64,000 bases of DNA from Nocardioides sp. Arc9.136 (GCF_030506255.1 NZ_CP113431.1:3855001-3919000), one strand, 5' to 3'. Counted from the first letter of the stretch, positions 17,681 to 25,559 are shown. The notes: generated by a model not told the origin, from the sequence alone. Made by a program: numbers and translations.

Positions 17681-17784
17681 GAATGAGCCCCCAGACGACC
17701 CGGTCGATGTCCGGTGCATCGTAGCGATCGGTCACGCGGCCGCCGGCCGCCTCGCTCCACGCAACGACGGTGCCGGCGGGATCC

Positions 17785-18081
17785 TCAGATGGCGACGATG
17801 ACCTCGGCGACGGAGCCGACCGATGCGACGACCTTCTTGTCGACCGGGTCTGCCTTCGGAGCAAGCGTGCGCAGCGTCCACTCGCCGTCGCCCGCGAAGA
17901 AGCGGAAGTGACCGCTCGCTGAGGTGGGGACCTCGGCGGTGAACTCGCCCGACCGGTCGAGCAAACGCACGTAGGCGTTGCCGACCGGCTCGCCGGCGCG
18001 GAGCACCTGGCCCTGGACGATGGCTTCCTTCGCGACGTTCACGCCGTCGAGCGGGAGACCGCCCTCGGTGGCACCGCACAT
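17785..18081 (-). CDS. sseC: DUF1416 protein, SseC family
   Basis: This 98-residue protein starts MCGATEGGLPLDGVNVAKE and matches the DUF1416/SseC family, a single beta-sandwich-like domain found next to rhodanese genes in actinobacteria. M. tuberculosis has the same arrangement (Rv0815c cysA2 and Rv0814c sseC2). Its role is not established; it is assumed to work with the sulfurtransferase. ATG 18081 follows a GGAAG-type site. A strong hairpin lies 37 bases upstream, between it and the rhodanese gene. Confidence 0.9.
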   Translation of the reverse strand: MCGATEGGLPLDGVNVAKEAIVQGQVLRAGEPVGNAYVRLLDRSGEFTAEVPTSASGHFRFFAGDGEWTLRTLAPKADPVDKKVVASVGSVAEVIVAI

Positions 18082-18117
18082 GTTCTTACTTCCTTCGTTC
18101 GTTTGTTCGTGTGGGCG

Positions 18118-18150
18118 GCAGGGCCTGACCGGTCGTGGGTCAGGCCCTGC
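18118..18150. terminator. Intra-operon hairpin between rhodanese and sseC
   Basis: GCAGGGCCTGACC at 18118-18130 pairs perfectly with 18138-18150 across a 7-base loop. It sits between the rhodanese stop and the sseC start on the minus strand. No T tract follows on that strand, so it could be a partial terminator, a processing site or an mRNA stabiliser. Confidence 0.6.
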
Positions 18151-18161
18151 CTTCAGTCACT

Positions 18162-18250
18162 GGGTTTCGACGACGCTCGCTGGCGCTCGCTGCTCAACCA
18201 GCGATGGTGCCGGCGCTCGCTGCTCGACCAGCGGGGATGCTGGCGCTCGC
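18162..18250. repeat. Intergenic palindromic repeat, copy 2
   Basis: This GC-rich element opens with a 42-base block (18162-18203) identical to 19161-19202, followed by two shorter GCTCGCTG units. Internal CGCTGG and CCAGCG arms can pair. It ends directly at the stop codon of the rhodanese gene and belongs to the family seen at 9321-9493 in the other orientation. Confidence 0.8.
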
Positions 18251-19099
18251 TCAGGCGTTGCCGGGCTCGTCGCCGAGGGCGACGGGGACGCCCACGAGGG
18301 AGCCGTACTCGGTCCAGGAGCCGTCGTAGTTCTTGACGTTCTGGTGGCCGAGCAGCTCCTTGAGGACGAACCAGGTCAGCGAGGAGCGCTCACCGATGCG
18401 GCAGAGCGCGATGGTGTCCTTGGAGTCGTCGATGCCGACCTCGGCGTAGAGCGCCTTGAGGTCCTCATCGGACTTGAAGGTGCCGTCGTCGTTGCAGTTC
18501 TTGCTCCACGGCACGTTCAGCGAGGTCGGGATGTGACCGGCGCGCTGGGCCTGCTCCTGCGGGAGGTGGGCCGGGGCGAGGAGGCGGCCGGCGTACTCGT
18601 CGGGGCTGCGGACGTCGATGAGGTTCTTGACGCCGATCGCGTCGACGGTCTCGTCGCGGAACGCACGGATCGAGAGGTCGGGGTCCTGCGCGGTGTAGGT
18701 CGCCGCCTCGCGGGTGGGGACCTCGTCGGTGAGCTCGCGGGAGTCGAGCTCCCACTTCTTGCGGCCGCCGTCCATGAGCTTGACGTCCTGGTGGCCGTAG
18801 AGCTTGAAGTACCAGTAGGCGTACGCCGCGAACCAGTTGTTGTTGCCGCCGTAGAGCACGACGGTGTCGTCGTTGGAGACGCCGCGCTCGGAGAGGAGTT
18901 CGGAGAAGCGGTCGCGGTTCACGAAGTCGCGGCGGACCTGGTCCTGGAGGTCGGTCGTCCAGTCGAGCTTGATGGCACCACGGATGTGGCCCTTGTCGTA
19001 CGACGTCGTGTCCTCGTCGACCTCGATGACGACGACCTTCGGGTCGTCGAGGTGGTCCTCCACCCACTGGGTGGAGACGAGGGAGTTCTCGCGGCTCAT
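18251..19099 (-). CDS. sseA: Thiosulfate sulfurtransferase (rhodanese), CysA2/SseA type
   Basis: This 282-residue protein has two rhodanese domains. The first is probably inactive; the second carries the active-site loop CRIGERSS near residue 236, identical in type to mycobacterial CysA2/CysA3. It moves sulfane sulfur from thiosulfate to an acceptor in the cytoplasm. ATG 19099 is preceded by a GGAGCA-type site. It lies in an operon with DUF4395 upstream and sseC downstream, under a Cys-containing leader peptide, so it is probably controlled by sulfur or cysteine supply. Confidence 0.93.
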   Translation of the reverse strand: MSRENSLVSTQWVEDHLDDPKVVVIEVDEDTTSYDKGHIRGAIKLDWTTDLQDQVRRDFVNRDRFSELLSERGVSNDDTVVLYGGNNNWFAAYAYWYFKLYGHQDVKLMDGGRKKWELDSRELTDEVPTREAATYTAQDPDLSIRAFRDETVDAIGVKNLIDVRSPDEYAGRLLAPAHLPQEQAQRAGHIPTSLNVPWSKNCNDDGTFKSDEDLKALYAEVGIDDSKDTIALCRIGERSSLTWFVLKELLGHQNVKNYDGSWTEYGSLVGVPVALGDEPGNA

Positions 19100-19160
19100 T
19101 GCTGCTCCTTGCTTTCTTCTTCGGGTCAGGGTGGTGGTGCGGGCTGTACGTGGCTTGCGG

Positions 19161-19242
19161 GGGTTTCGACGACGCTCGCTGGCGCTCGCTGCTCAACCAG
19201 CGGTTCTGCTGACGCTCGCTGCTCGACCAGCGGCTGGCGCCA
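19161..19242. repeat. Intergenic palindromic repeat, copy 3, containing the DUF4395 stop codon
   Basis: The first 42 bases (19161-19202) are identical to 18162-18203, followed by a second GCTCGCTGCTCGACCAGCG unit. The stop codon of the DUF4395 gene (19193-19195) and its last residues are encoded by the element, so the insertion seems to have replaced the original gene end. Confidence 0.75.
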
Positions 19243-19684
19243 GGCGGCGCAGGACGAGGTAGAGCTCGCAGCCGAGGCAGAAGCGGAAGACCGCGTTCAG
19301 CAGGGCGGCGACGAGGGCGAGGCCGGCCGCGACCTGGCCGACGACCGTCGCGCCGAGCAGGAAGCCGACGAACGCGACCGCGGTGAAGGCGAGGCCCACC
19401 CCTTGCGCGAACTGCGGCGGACGCGGGTCCTCGAGCTCGCTCGGCGGGGACAGACGCGGCCGGACGACCCGGCGGAACACCCACGCGTGCGGCGTGCGCT
19501 GCACCCCGCCCAGGGCGCCGACCGCGAACAGCACGGCCTGGACGCCGAGGATCAGGGTCGCCGCAGCCGGCGGGACGAGCAGCGCCACTGCGAGCACGAC
19601 CGCGGTGACAGCGGCGGTGAACTGCGGGCCGCGCGGGTCGAGGCCGCTCGGCGCGCGCACGCCGGGTTCGGTGCTGACGGACAT
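19193..19684 (-). CDS. DUF4395 membrane protein
   Basis: This 163-residue protein has about four hydrophobic segments in two pairs, separated by a loop with RGPQF- and RPPQFAQG-type motifs, the hallmark of DUF4395, plus a C-terminal FRFCLGCELY cysteine pair. The family is usually found beside thioredoxin and rhodanese genes and may take part in thiol or sulfur transfer at the membrane; this is not proven. ATG 19684 was chosen from the family start and an AGGAGA site. The last residues come from the intergenic repeat. The thioredoxin gene often found upstream is absent. Confidence 0.85.
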   Translation of the reverse strand: MSVSTEPGVRAPSGLDPRGPQFTAAVTAVVLAVALLVPPAAATLILGVQAVLFAVGALGGVQRTPHAWVFRRVVRPRLSPPSELEDPRPPQFAQGVGLAFTAVAFVGFLLGATVVGQVAAGLALVAALLNAVFRFCLGCELYLVLRRLAPAAGRAASVSRTAG

Positions 19685-19754
19685 GTCTCTCCTGCTGACC
19701 TGACGGGACGGATGGACCGTTCCCGGGGTCGGCGGAGCCGAGCAGGCAGGAACG

Positions 19755-19832
19755 TCAGGAGGTACGACAGAGCGACGAGCGGACGCGGCAGTGGTCGACT
19801 GCGCGTCGGCGGGTGAGCATGGTCGTGGACAC
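19755..19832 (-). CDS. Cys-containing leader peptide (25 codons) upstream of the sulfurtransferase operon
   Basis: A GTG at 19832 opens a 25-codon ORF ending in TGA at 19755; an in-frame ATG at 19820 is an alternative start. The peptide contains MLTRRRAVDHCRVRSSLC, which resembles actinobacterial putative leader peptides (Arg-Arg-x-Val-Asp, then Arg, Ser and Cys) found ahead of sulfur genes. TACTCT at 19839-19844 ends 6 bases before GTG, so the mRNA is probably leaderless and ribosomes start here directly. Two Cys codons near the end would let it sense charged tRNA-Cys. It is too short for usual gene callers. Confidence 0.7.
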   Translation of the reverse strand: MSTTMLTRRRAVDHCRVRSSLCRTS

Positions 19833-19838
19833 ACGGCA

Positions 19839-19844
19839 AGAGTA
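19839..19844 (-). promoter_or_regulatory. -10 box TACTCT for the leader peptide and sulfurtransferase operon
   Basis: On the minus strand TACTCT ends 6 bases before GTG 19832. This places transcription start at the leader peptide start codon. No convincing -35 box was seen. Confidence 0.55.
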
Positions 19845-19878
19845 GGCGACGCCCGTCGGCCCCTCGCCCGTAGGGTCC

Positions 19879-19897
19879 AGATAGCGGACTGCTATCT
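19879..19897. promoter_or_regulatory. Palindrome AGATAGC-N5-GCTATCT, probable operator
   Basis: A perfect 7-bp inverted repeat with a 5-base spacer lies 34 bases upstream of the TACTCT box of the sulfurtransferase operon, spanning the usual activator zone. The arms are AT-richer than the surroundings. A sulfur-responsive regulator is a natural candidate, but the protein is unknown. Confidence 0.5.
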
Positions 19898-20171
19898 CAA
19901 CATGCGGATCGGCGGGGCCTACCGCGCCGATTCCTTCCGTGCACCTGAGCTGCGCACCCGCAGCGGTCTTCGTCGATGAGGCCGTCTCTCACCCAGGCAC
20001 GGCAACGCACGTGCCCAGTGACCGCCGCCCACTTCGTGACCTGGTGACCGCACACGGCACATCTCGCCGCACCGAGCGGTTGGACGCGACGGAGGAGCAG
20101 CATCCGTCCATCCTCGACCCGATGCGGACAGCCGGCATACCCCACTTTGGGGAGCCTGTGGCCGACGAGAG
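19898..20171. other. Unassigned stretch between the leader peptide promoter and moaD
   Basis: No convincing gene was found in these 270 bases. A minus-strand ORF (19897-20145, 82 codons) has several Cys/His pairs, but it has no recognisable domain and no clear ribosome site. CCCCA-CTT-TGGGG near 20139-20153 is a small hairpin 18 bases after the moaD stop and may be its terminator. The thioredoxin gene often present here in relatives is missing. Confidence 0.4.
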
Positions 20172-20477
20172 TCAGCCCCCGGCGAACGGCGGGAGGAACT
20201 CCACGCTCGAGCCGACCGCGACCTGCACGGTGTCAGGGTCCTCGGAGGCGGTCGGGCGGTCACCGACGAGGGTCGAGCAGGTGCGCAGGATGTCGGCGAG
20301 GCGGTCGGCCCCCGGGTGCAGGTCGAGGGCGCGGTCGCGGACCTGGGCGAGGGTCAACGGACCGTCGACCGGCAGCACGTCCTCCGACGTGCCGGCCGCA
20401 GCCTTGGCCGCAGCCCAGTAGCGCACCCGGATGGTGTCGGTCTCATTTCCCTTGGATCGATCCACTGTGTCCGCCAC
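20172..20477 (-). CDS. moaD: MoaD/ThiS-family sulfur carrier protein
   Basis: This 101-residue ubiquitin-like protein ends in LPPFAGG, the C-terminal Gly-Gly that is adenylated and thiocarboxylated in MoaD and ThiS. The start of the fold is [18 protein letters not shown] near residue 16. GTG 20477 is the longest start; the first 15 residues may not belong. It is next to the sulfurtransferase operon, so it may receive sulfur from that system for molybdopterin or another use. No moaE or moeB is nearby, so the pathway is open. Confidence 0.85.
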   Translation of the reverse strand: MADTVDRSKGNETDTIRVRYWAAAKAAAGTSEDVLPVDGPLTLAQVRDRALDLHPGADRLADILRTCSTLVGDRPTASEDPDTVQVAVGSSVEFLPPFAGG

Positions 20478-20559
20478 GTTTCGCTATCCTTCCCGGAACT
20501 TCACGACCGAGGCCCAGTGTTGCGTCCCGGTCCCCGCCCGCCTTCGGGAGGAGACCATT

Positions 20560-21297
20560 GTGAGCACGTTGTTGTTGCTGACCAGCGCCCTGCAACCGTC
20601 AGCCGAGGTCCTGCCCGGTCTGGCACTGCTCGGTCACCAGGTTCGCATCCTGCCCGCCGAGGGCAGCGCGCTGCTCGAGGCGCCCGACTCCGACCTCCTC
20701 CTCGTCGACGGCCGCCAGGACCTCGCGCACGCCCGCGACCTGTGTCGCCTGATCCGCACGACCGGCACCGACGTGCCCGTCCTGCTCATCGTGACCGAGG
20801 GCGGGCTCGCCGTCGTCAACCACGACTGGGGCATGGACGACGTCGTGCTCCACACCTGCGGACCGGCCGAGCTCGAGGCACGGATCAAGCTCGCGATCGG
20901 CCGGCTCAACGCCCAGCGCGACGCCGCCGACCCCGACGCGCACGTGATCCGCTCCGGCGAGGTGGTCGTCGACGACGCGACGTACACCGCGAAGATCGGC
21001 GGCCGCACGCTCGACCTGACGTTCAAGGAGTTCGAGCTCCTCAAGTTCCTCGCCCAGCACCCCGGCCGCGTCTTCAGCCGCCAGCAGCTGCTGCAGGAGG
21101 TGTGGGGCTACGACTACTTCGGTGGCACGCGCACCGTCGACGTGCACGTGCGGCGGCTGCGCGCCAAGCTCGGCCCCGAGAACGAGACCCTGATCGGCAC
21201 CGTCCGCAACGTCGGCTACCGGTTCGTGGTCCCGTCCAAGGAGAAGGCCGCCTCCGACGACGCCCGCACGGTCGAGGAGCGTCGGCAGGACGCCTGA
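20560..21297 (+). CDS. glnR: GlnR-like OmpR-family transcriptional regulator
   Basis: This 245-residue protein has an atypical receiver domain ([18 protein letters not shown], later [20 protein letters not shown]) followed by a winged helix with [20 protein letters not shown] and [18 protein letters not shown]. It closely follows M. tuberculosis Rv0818, the GlnR orthologue that controls nitrogen assimilation and lacks normal phosphorylation-pocket chemistry. It is followed 12 bases later by mshD, as Rv0818-Rv0819. GTG 20560 is preceded by GGGAGGAG. No partner kinase is adjacent. Confidence 0.88.
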   Translation: MSTLLLLTSALQPSAEVLPGLALLGHQVRILPAEGSALLEAPDSDLLLVDGRQDLAHARDLCRLIRTTGTDVPVLLIVTEGGLAVVNHDWGMDDVVLHTCGPAELEARIKLAIGRLNAQRDAADPDAHVIRSGEVVVDDATYTAKIGGRTLDLTFKEFELLKFLAQHPGRVFSRQQLLQEVWGYDYFGGTRTVDVHVRRLRAKLGPENETLIGTVRNVGYRFVVPSKEKAASDDARTVEERRQDA

Positions 21298-21309
21298 CAG
21301 ACTCCAGGG

Positions 21310-22134
21310 GTGAGCATCGACCTGGAGCTGGTACGCCGCATCGCCGACGCCGCCGAGGAGGCCGACGGCGCCGCGCCGCTCGACGAGGCCACCTGGCTGG
21401 CGCTGCGGAACCGACCGGAGACGGTGCGGTCGTGGGCGCGGGACGACGGGGTCGCCCTGCTGGTCGGTGCGGACCTGACCCTCGTCGTGCACCCGTCCGC
21501 CCGTGGTCGCGGCGTCGGCACGGCGCTGGCTGCCGACGCCGTCCCTTCCTCCGGCCCGGTCGAGGCGTGGTCGCACGGCGACCACCCGGCCGCCGGCAGG
21601 ATCGCCGCCCGGCACGGTCTCGAGCGGGCACGTGAGCTGTGGGTGATGCGCCGGCCGGCGTCGCTCCCGCTGCCCGGGCTTCCCGTGCGGGAGGGCGTCA
21701 CGGTCCGCGGCTACCTCGCGACCGACGCCGAGGACGTCGTGCGCGTCAACGCCGCGGCGTTCGCCGCCCACCCCGAGCAGGGCGCCATGGACGCCGCGAA
21801 CCTGGCCGAGCGGATGGCCGAGCCGTGGTTCGACCCGGCCGGCCTGCTGGTCGCCGTCGACGACGCCACGGGCGAGCTGCTCGGCTTCCACTGGACCAAG
21901 CAGCACTCCCCCGCCCTCGGCGAGGTCTACGTCGTCGGCATCTCCCCCGCCGCCCAGGGCCGGGGGCTCGGCAAGCTGCTCACCCTCGCCGGCCTGCACC
22001 ACCTCGCCGGCAAGGGCGTCGACGAGGTGCTGCTGTACGTCGAGTCGGACAACGCGCCTGCGGTCGCGGTGTACGGCGGGCTGGGGTTCGAGCACGCCGC
22101 CCGCGACACGCACGTGCAGTACCGGCGGGCCTAG
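21310..22134 (+). CDS. mshD: Mycothiol synthase
   Basis: This 274-residue protein has two GNAT acetyltransferase domains; the second carries VYVVGISPAAQGRGLGKLLT, the acetyl-CoA loop. MshD acetylates Cys-GlcN-inositol as the last step of mycothiol synthesis, the major actinobacterial thiol. The length and the pairing with a GlnR-type gene match Rv0819. GTG 21310 gives the expected N-terminus. Its stop overlaps the end of the convergent reductase gene by four bases. Confidence 0.92.
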   Translation: MSIDLELVRRIADAAEEADGAAPLDEATWLALRNRPETVRSWARDDGVALLVGADLTLVVHPSARGRGVGTALAADAVPSSGPVEAWSHGDHPAAGRIAARHGLERARELWVMRRPASLPLPGLPVREGVTVRGYLATDAEDVVRVNAAAFAAHPEQGAMDAANLAERMAEPWFDPAGLLVAVDDATGELLGFHWTKQHSPALGEVYVVGISPAAQGRGLGKLLTLAGLHHLAGKGVDEVLLYVESDNAPAVAVYGGLGFEHAARDTHVQYRRA

Positions 22135-23051
22135 CGGCTCCGCTCCGCTTGGGAGGCGACGAAGTCGCCGACCGTCTGCGCCAGGTCGTAGCGGGGCGTC
22201 CAGCCCACCGCGCGTCGCAGGAGTCCTGAGTCACCGACGATGCGACGAGGGTCGCCCGGCCGGAGCCGGGACGGATCCACCTCGGTAGGGACGTCATGCG
22301 TGCCGGTCGCCGCCAGGAGGTGGGCGAGGAGCTCGTTGCCCGACACCGCCGCCCCCGAGCAGACGTTGAAGACCCGGGCACCCGGGTCGTCGGCCTCCAG
22401 CAGGAGCCGGTAGGCACGCACGACGTCACGGACATCGGTGTAGTCACGCTCGGTGCTCAGGTCGCCGACCACCAGCTTCCTCGCGCCGGGTGTGGGACGG
22501 GTCAGCTGGTCGTACAGGTCGGGGAGGAGGAAACCGGTCCCCTGACCGGGTCCGACGTGGTTGAAGGGCCTCGCGACGATCCAGTCGAGGTCACGAGTGG
22601 CGTAGTACGCCGCCTGGTGCTCGGTCAGCACCTTGCTCACGGCGTACGGGGAGCTGAACGCGAGGAGCCCGTCCTCGCCGATGGGCAGCGGCTGACCGGA
22701 GTCGTAGACCGCACCGCTGCTCACCAGCAGGACACGGGGACGCTCGTCCCGACGGAGCAGGGACTCGCCCAGGTGCGTGACCATCGCACTGTTGGTCTCG
22801 AGGTAGTCCTGCGGTCGGGCGAAGGACGGCCCGACGGCCGACAGCGCGGCGAGATGGACGATCGCGTCGACCGGCGGGGTGGCTGGCCACCCGACCGTGA
22901 GGTCCGCTGCGACGTAGTCGTCCAACAGCGCCGTGGTCGCCCCATCGGGGCTCCCGTTCCCGACCCCGAGCACGTCGTGACCCGCGTCCCGCAGCTCACG
23001 GACCAGGTGGCCTCCGACGAAGCCGTTCACCCCGCTGACCAGGACGCGCAT
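22131..23051 (-). CDS. NAD-dependent epimerase/dehydratase, GDP-4-keto-6-deoxymannose reductase-like
   Basis: This 306-residue SDR enzyme has MRVLVSGVNGFVGGHLVREL, a Ser-rich LLVSSGAVYDS segment and the catalytic SPYAVSK Tyr-Lys pair, then ARPFNHVGPGQ and RDYTDVRDVVRAY as in Rmd. With the GDP-mannose dehydratase directly upstream (8-base gap) it probably reduces GDP-4-keto-6-deoxymannose to GDP-rhamnose; a GDP-fucose-type epimerase or another reductase is possible. ATG 23051 was chosen at the Rossmann start. Confidence 0.82.
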   Translation of the reverse strand: MRVLVSGVNGFVGGHLVRELRDAGHDVLGVGNGSPDGATTALLDDYVAADLTVGWPATPPVDAIVHLAALSAVGPSFARPQDYLETNSAMVTHLGESLLRRDERPRVLLVSSGAVYDSGQPLPIGEDGLLAFSSPYAVSKVLTEHQAAYYATRDLDWIVARPFNHVGPGQGTGFLLPDLYDQLTRPTPGARKLVVGDLSTERDYTDVRDVVRAYRLLLEADDPGARVFNVCSGAAVSGNELLAHLLAATGTHDVPTEVDPSRLRPGDPRRIVGDSGLLRRAVGWTPRYDLAQTVGDFVASQAERSR

Positions 23052-23059
23052 GGCTCTGG

Positions 23060-24076
23060 TCACCGCTCGGCGGTGCTGGGCGGCAGGTCGCCCGAGCGGA
23101 GCGCGATGTCGTGCTCCACCATGAGCCGCACGAGGCCAGGAAAGTCCACCTCGCGCTTCCACCCCAGGACCCGCTCGGCCTTGCTCGGGTCGCCGAGCAG
23201 GATGTCGACCTCGGCCGGTCGCATGAACTGGGGGTCCTGGCGGACGTAGGGCCGCCAGTCCTCCACGCCGATCTCGGCAAAGGCGCGGGTCAGGAACTCC
23301 TCGATCGAGTGGGTCTCGCCGGTGGCCAGCACGAAGTCGTCGGGCTCGGCGTGCTGCAGCATCTGCCACATGCCACGCACGTAGTCGCCGGCGTAGCCCC
23401 AGTCGCGCTTGGGCCAGAGGTCACCGAGCACGAGGTGGTCCTGCAGCCCGAGGTGGATACCTGCCACCGCGTTGGTGATCTTCCTCGTGACGAACTCCAG
23501 CCCCCGGCGCTCGCCCTCGTGGTTGAAGAGGATTCCCGTCGACACGAACATCCCGTAGCTCTCGCGGTAGTTGCGTGCGATCCAGTGCGCGTAGAGCTTG
23601 GCGACGCCGTACGGGCTGCGCGGGTGGAACAACGAGTCCTCGCTGTACCCGGTGCCGGGGCGGTTGTAGTCGAGGCCGCCGAACATCTCCGAGGTCGACG
23701 CCTGGTAGAAGCGTGTCGTCTCCTGCTGTCCGGTGACCCGGATGGCCTCGAGCAGGTTGAGCACACCCTTGGCCGTGATGTCGCTCGTGAGCTGAGGGTT
23801 GCGGAACGAGTAGCCGACGTGGCTGATCGCACCGAGGTTGTAGACCTCGTGCGGGTGCGACGTGCTCAGCGCATTGATCAGCGAGGTCTGGTCGGTGAGG
23901 TCGGCCTCGATGATGTGCACGTAGGGGAACTCGCGCTCCAACGCCTCCTTGCGGGCGTTCCGCTGTCCGCGGATGAGGCCGAAGACCTCGTAGCCCTTGC
24001 CGTGCAGGAGCTCGGTGAGGTGGCCGCCGTCCTGCCCCGTGATTCCAGTGATAAGTGCTCTGCGCTTCTCCGTCAC
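23060..24076 (-). CDS. gmd: GDP-mannose 4,6-dehydratase, second copy
   Basis: This 338-residue SDR enzyme has ALITGITGQDGGHLTELLHGKGYEVFGLIRG, ASTSEMFG with the active-site Ser and Glu, and YGVAKLYAHWIARNYRE with Tyr and Lys. It is clearly related to the enzyme at 7266-8294 but diverged, with RNARKEALERE where the other has ARRTSSVNTSR. It is flanked by a reductase and a GT4 gene that overlaps it by four bases (GTGA), so this set forms a separate deoxyhexose unit. Whether both dehydratases have identical specificity cannot be told. Confidence 0.92.
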   Translation of the reverse strand: MTEKRRALITGITGQDGGHLTELLHGKGYEVFGLIRGQRNARKEALEREFPYVHIIEADLTDQTSLINALSTSHPHEVYNLGAISHVGYSFRNPQLTSDITAKGVLNLLEAIRVTGQQETTRFYQASTSEMFGGLDYNRPGTGYSEDSLFHPRSPYGVAKLYAHWIARNYRESYGMFVSTGILFNHEGERRGLEFVTRKITNAVAGIHLGLQDHLVLGDLWPKRDWGYAGDYVRGMWQMLQHAEPDDFVLATGETHSIEEFLTRAFAEIGVEDWRPYVRQDPQFMRPAEVDILLGDPSKAERVLGWKREVDFPGLVRLMVEHDIALRSGDLPPSTAER

Positions 24077-25191
24077 AGGGACTCCTTCTCAGTTGACCAC
24101 AGGTCGTCGACGTGGTGGCGGATGCGTTCGATGAAGCGCGACTCGCTGAACTCGTCCGCCCGGCGCAACAACCGGTCCGGCTCCCACTGCGTAGCGGTCA
24201 CCAGGTCCAGCGCTGCCGAGATCGCGACCGGCTCGGGTGCATCGAAGAACACGCCCGTCTCCCCCTCCAGAACCGTATCGAGAAACCCGCCCCACCGGAG
24301 CACAGCTGACGGCTTTCCGTACGCAGCCGCCTCGAGCGGCGTCAGACCGAAGTCCTCGTGGCTCGCGGCGACGAGGGCGGCACAGTCCGCGTAGGCCGTC
24401 GCCATCTCCGCGTCGGTGAGGCCCTCGAGGAACGCGACGTTCGGCGGAGCCGCCGCGACGAGGTCCGACTTCTCGGGCCCGGCGCCGACGACCACCAACC
24501 GCCGGTCCGGCCGCCCGGAGAACGCCTGGATGATCGGCATGACGTTCTTGTAGGGCAGGAGCCGGGAGACCACCAGGAAGTAGCCGGGCTCGGGGAGCCT
24601 GCCGCGCGAGGTGGTGCCGGTCGTACCTGCAGCAACGCTGTGTGGAGCAGGGACGATCGAGGCGTCGCGGCCGTACGTCCGGCGGATGCGGTCCTGGGTG
24701 ACCGACGAGATGGCGAGGTAGCGGTCAGCGGTCGCCGCTGCTCGGCGATCCCAGCGCCGAAGGCCGGGCGTCATCATCCGCAGCGCCGCAGCGACGCCGG
24801 GGTTCGGCTCATCGCCGAGGTAGCGGCGCGGCTCGTACAACCACCTGGCGGGTGAGTAGCAGTAGACGAGCTTCTTGCCTCGGGTGGGGAAGCCGTGGGC
24901 CCAGCCACTGCTGCTCGCGATCACGACGTCTGCATCGATGCGCAGTGACCCGGCCGCCCAGGGGAGGAAGGGCAAGGCCGCCCGGTGCTCGCGCCGCAGG
25001 AGGCGCACAGCGTTCAGACGGGACGGTCTGACGTCCAGCTCCCCGAACTCCGGGTACGTGCCGTCCGGGTCGTACAGCGTGGTGTAGACCGGTGCACCGG
25101 GGAAGGCGCGGGCGAGTGCCAGGACGACCCGCTCCGCGCCCCCGCGTTGGGTGAGGTAGTCATGTGCGATCGCTACACGTGGTGCCGGCAC
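24073..25191 (-). CDS. GT4-family glycosyltransferase
   Basis: This 372-residue enzyme begins VPAPRVAIAHDYLTQRGGAERVVLALARAFPG and has the second domain FLVVSRLLPYKNVMPIIQAF with the EX7E site in EDFGLTPLEAAAYG. It resembles WbaZ/MtfB-type mannosyltransferases of GDP-mannose pathways. GTG 25191 was picked at the family start; the open frame extends far upstream across other genes. It leads the GT4-gmd-reductase operon and probably uses a GDP-sugar made there, by inference. Confidence 0.87.
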   Translation of the reverse strand: MPAPRVAIAHDYLTQRGGAERVVLALARAFPGAPVYTTLYDPDGTYPEFGELDVRPSRLNAVRLLRREHRAALPFLPWAAGSLRIDADVVIASSSGWAHGFPTRGKKLVYCYSPARWLYEPRRYLGDEPNPGVAAALRMMTPGLRRWDRRAAATADRYLAISSVTQDRIRRTYGRDASIVPAPHSVAAGTTGTTSRGRLPEPGYFLVVSRLLPYKNVMPIIQAFSGRPDRRLVVVGAGPEKSDLVAAAPPNVAFLEGLTDAEMATAYADCAALVAASHEDFGLTPLEAAAYGKPSAVLRWGGFLDTVLEGETGVFFDAPEPVAISAALDLVTATQWEPDRLLRRADEFSESRFIERIRHHVDDLWSTEKESL

Positions 25192-25330
25192 GGACCTACA
25201 CAACCAGACGGGCCCGCCCCGCGGCGGCAGGGTCCATCGACGCAACCCGCCCGAAACAACTGCCCCGGAAACGAACGAGCGACTCCCGACGTACGCCGAC
25301 GACGACCTCCGCGGTTCTCGCAGCCGTGCC

Positions 25331-25534
25331 TCAGCGCCGGCGCGCAAGCACGGCGCAGCACAGGATCCCGCTGAGCCAGAGGAGGAACACCGGCACGTCG
25401 CCGAGGTGCACGCCGTGGTTCGTGGACAGGCTGGCGATCTGCGGCCCGCTGTAGGGCCCGACGCCGGCGACCGAGAATCCGGCGAGCGCCGTGACCACCC
25501 CGGCCAGGACGACGGCGAGGAAGCGGGACGGCAC
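25331..25534 (-). CDS. Small membrane protein, unknown
   Basis: This 67-codon ORF from GTG 25534 encodes two predicted membrane helices: FLAVVLAGVVTALAGFSVAG at the N-terminus and VPVFLLWLSGILCCAVLA near the C-terminus, with a short polar loop between and a VLARRR end. I recognise no family. It lies 25 bases after the histidine kinase stop on the same strand, so it may be its last operon member. Confidence 0.5.
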   Translation of the reverse strand: MPSRFLAVVLAGVVTALAGFSVAGVGPYSGPQIASLSTNHGVHLGDVPVFLLWLSGILCCAVLARRR

Positions 25535-25559
25535 GCGCCGACGGTATCGCCCTGAGTGC

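Noticed and set aside
19897..20145. 82-codon minus-strand ORF with Cys/His pairs
   Set aside because: No recognisable domain or ribosome site; left as unassigned sequence.
13142..25191. Horizontal transfer of the glycan region
   Set aside because: No integrase, tRNA boundary or insertion sequence was seen and base composition looks like the neighbours; it cannot be supported without computation.
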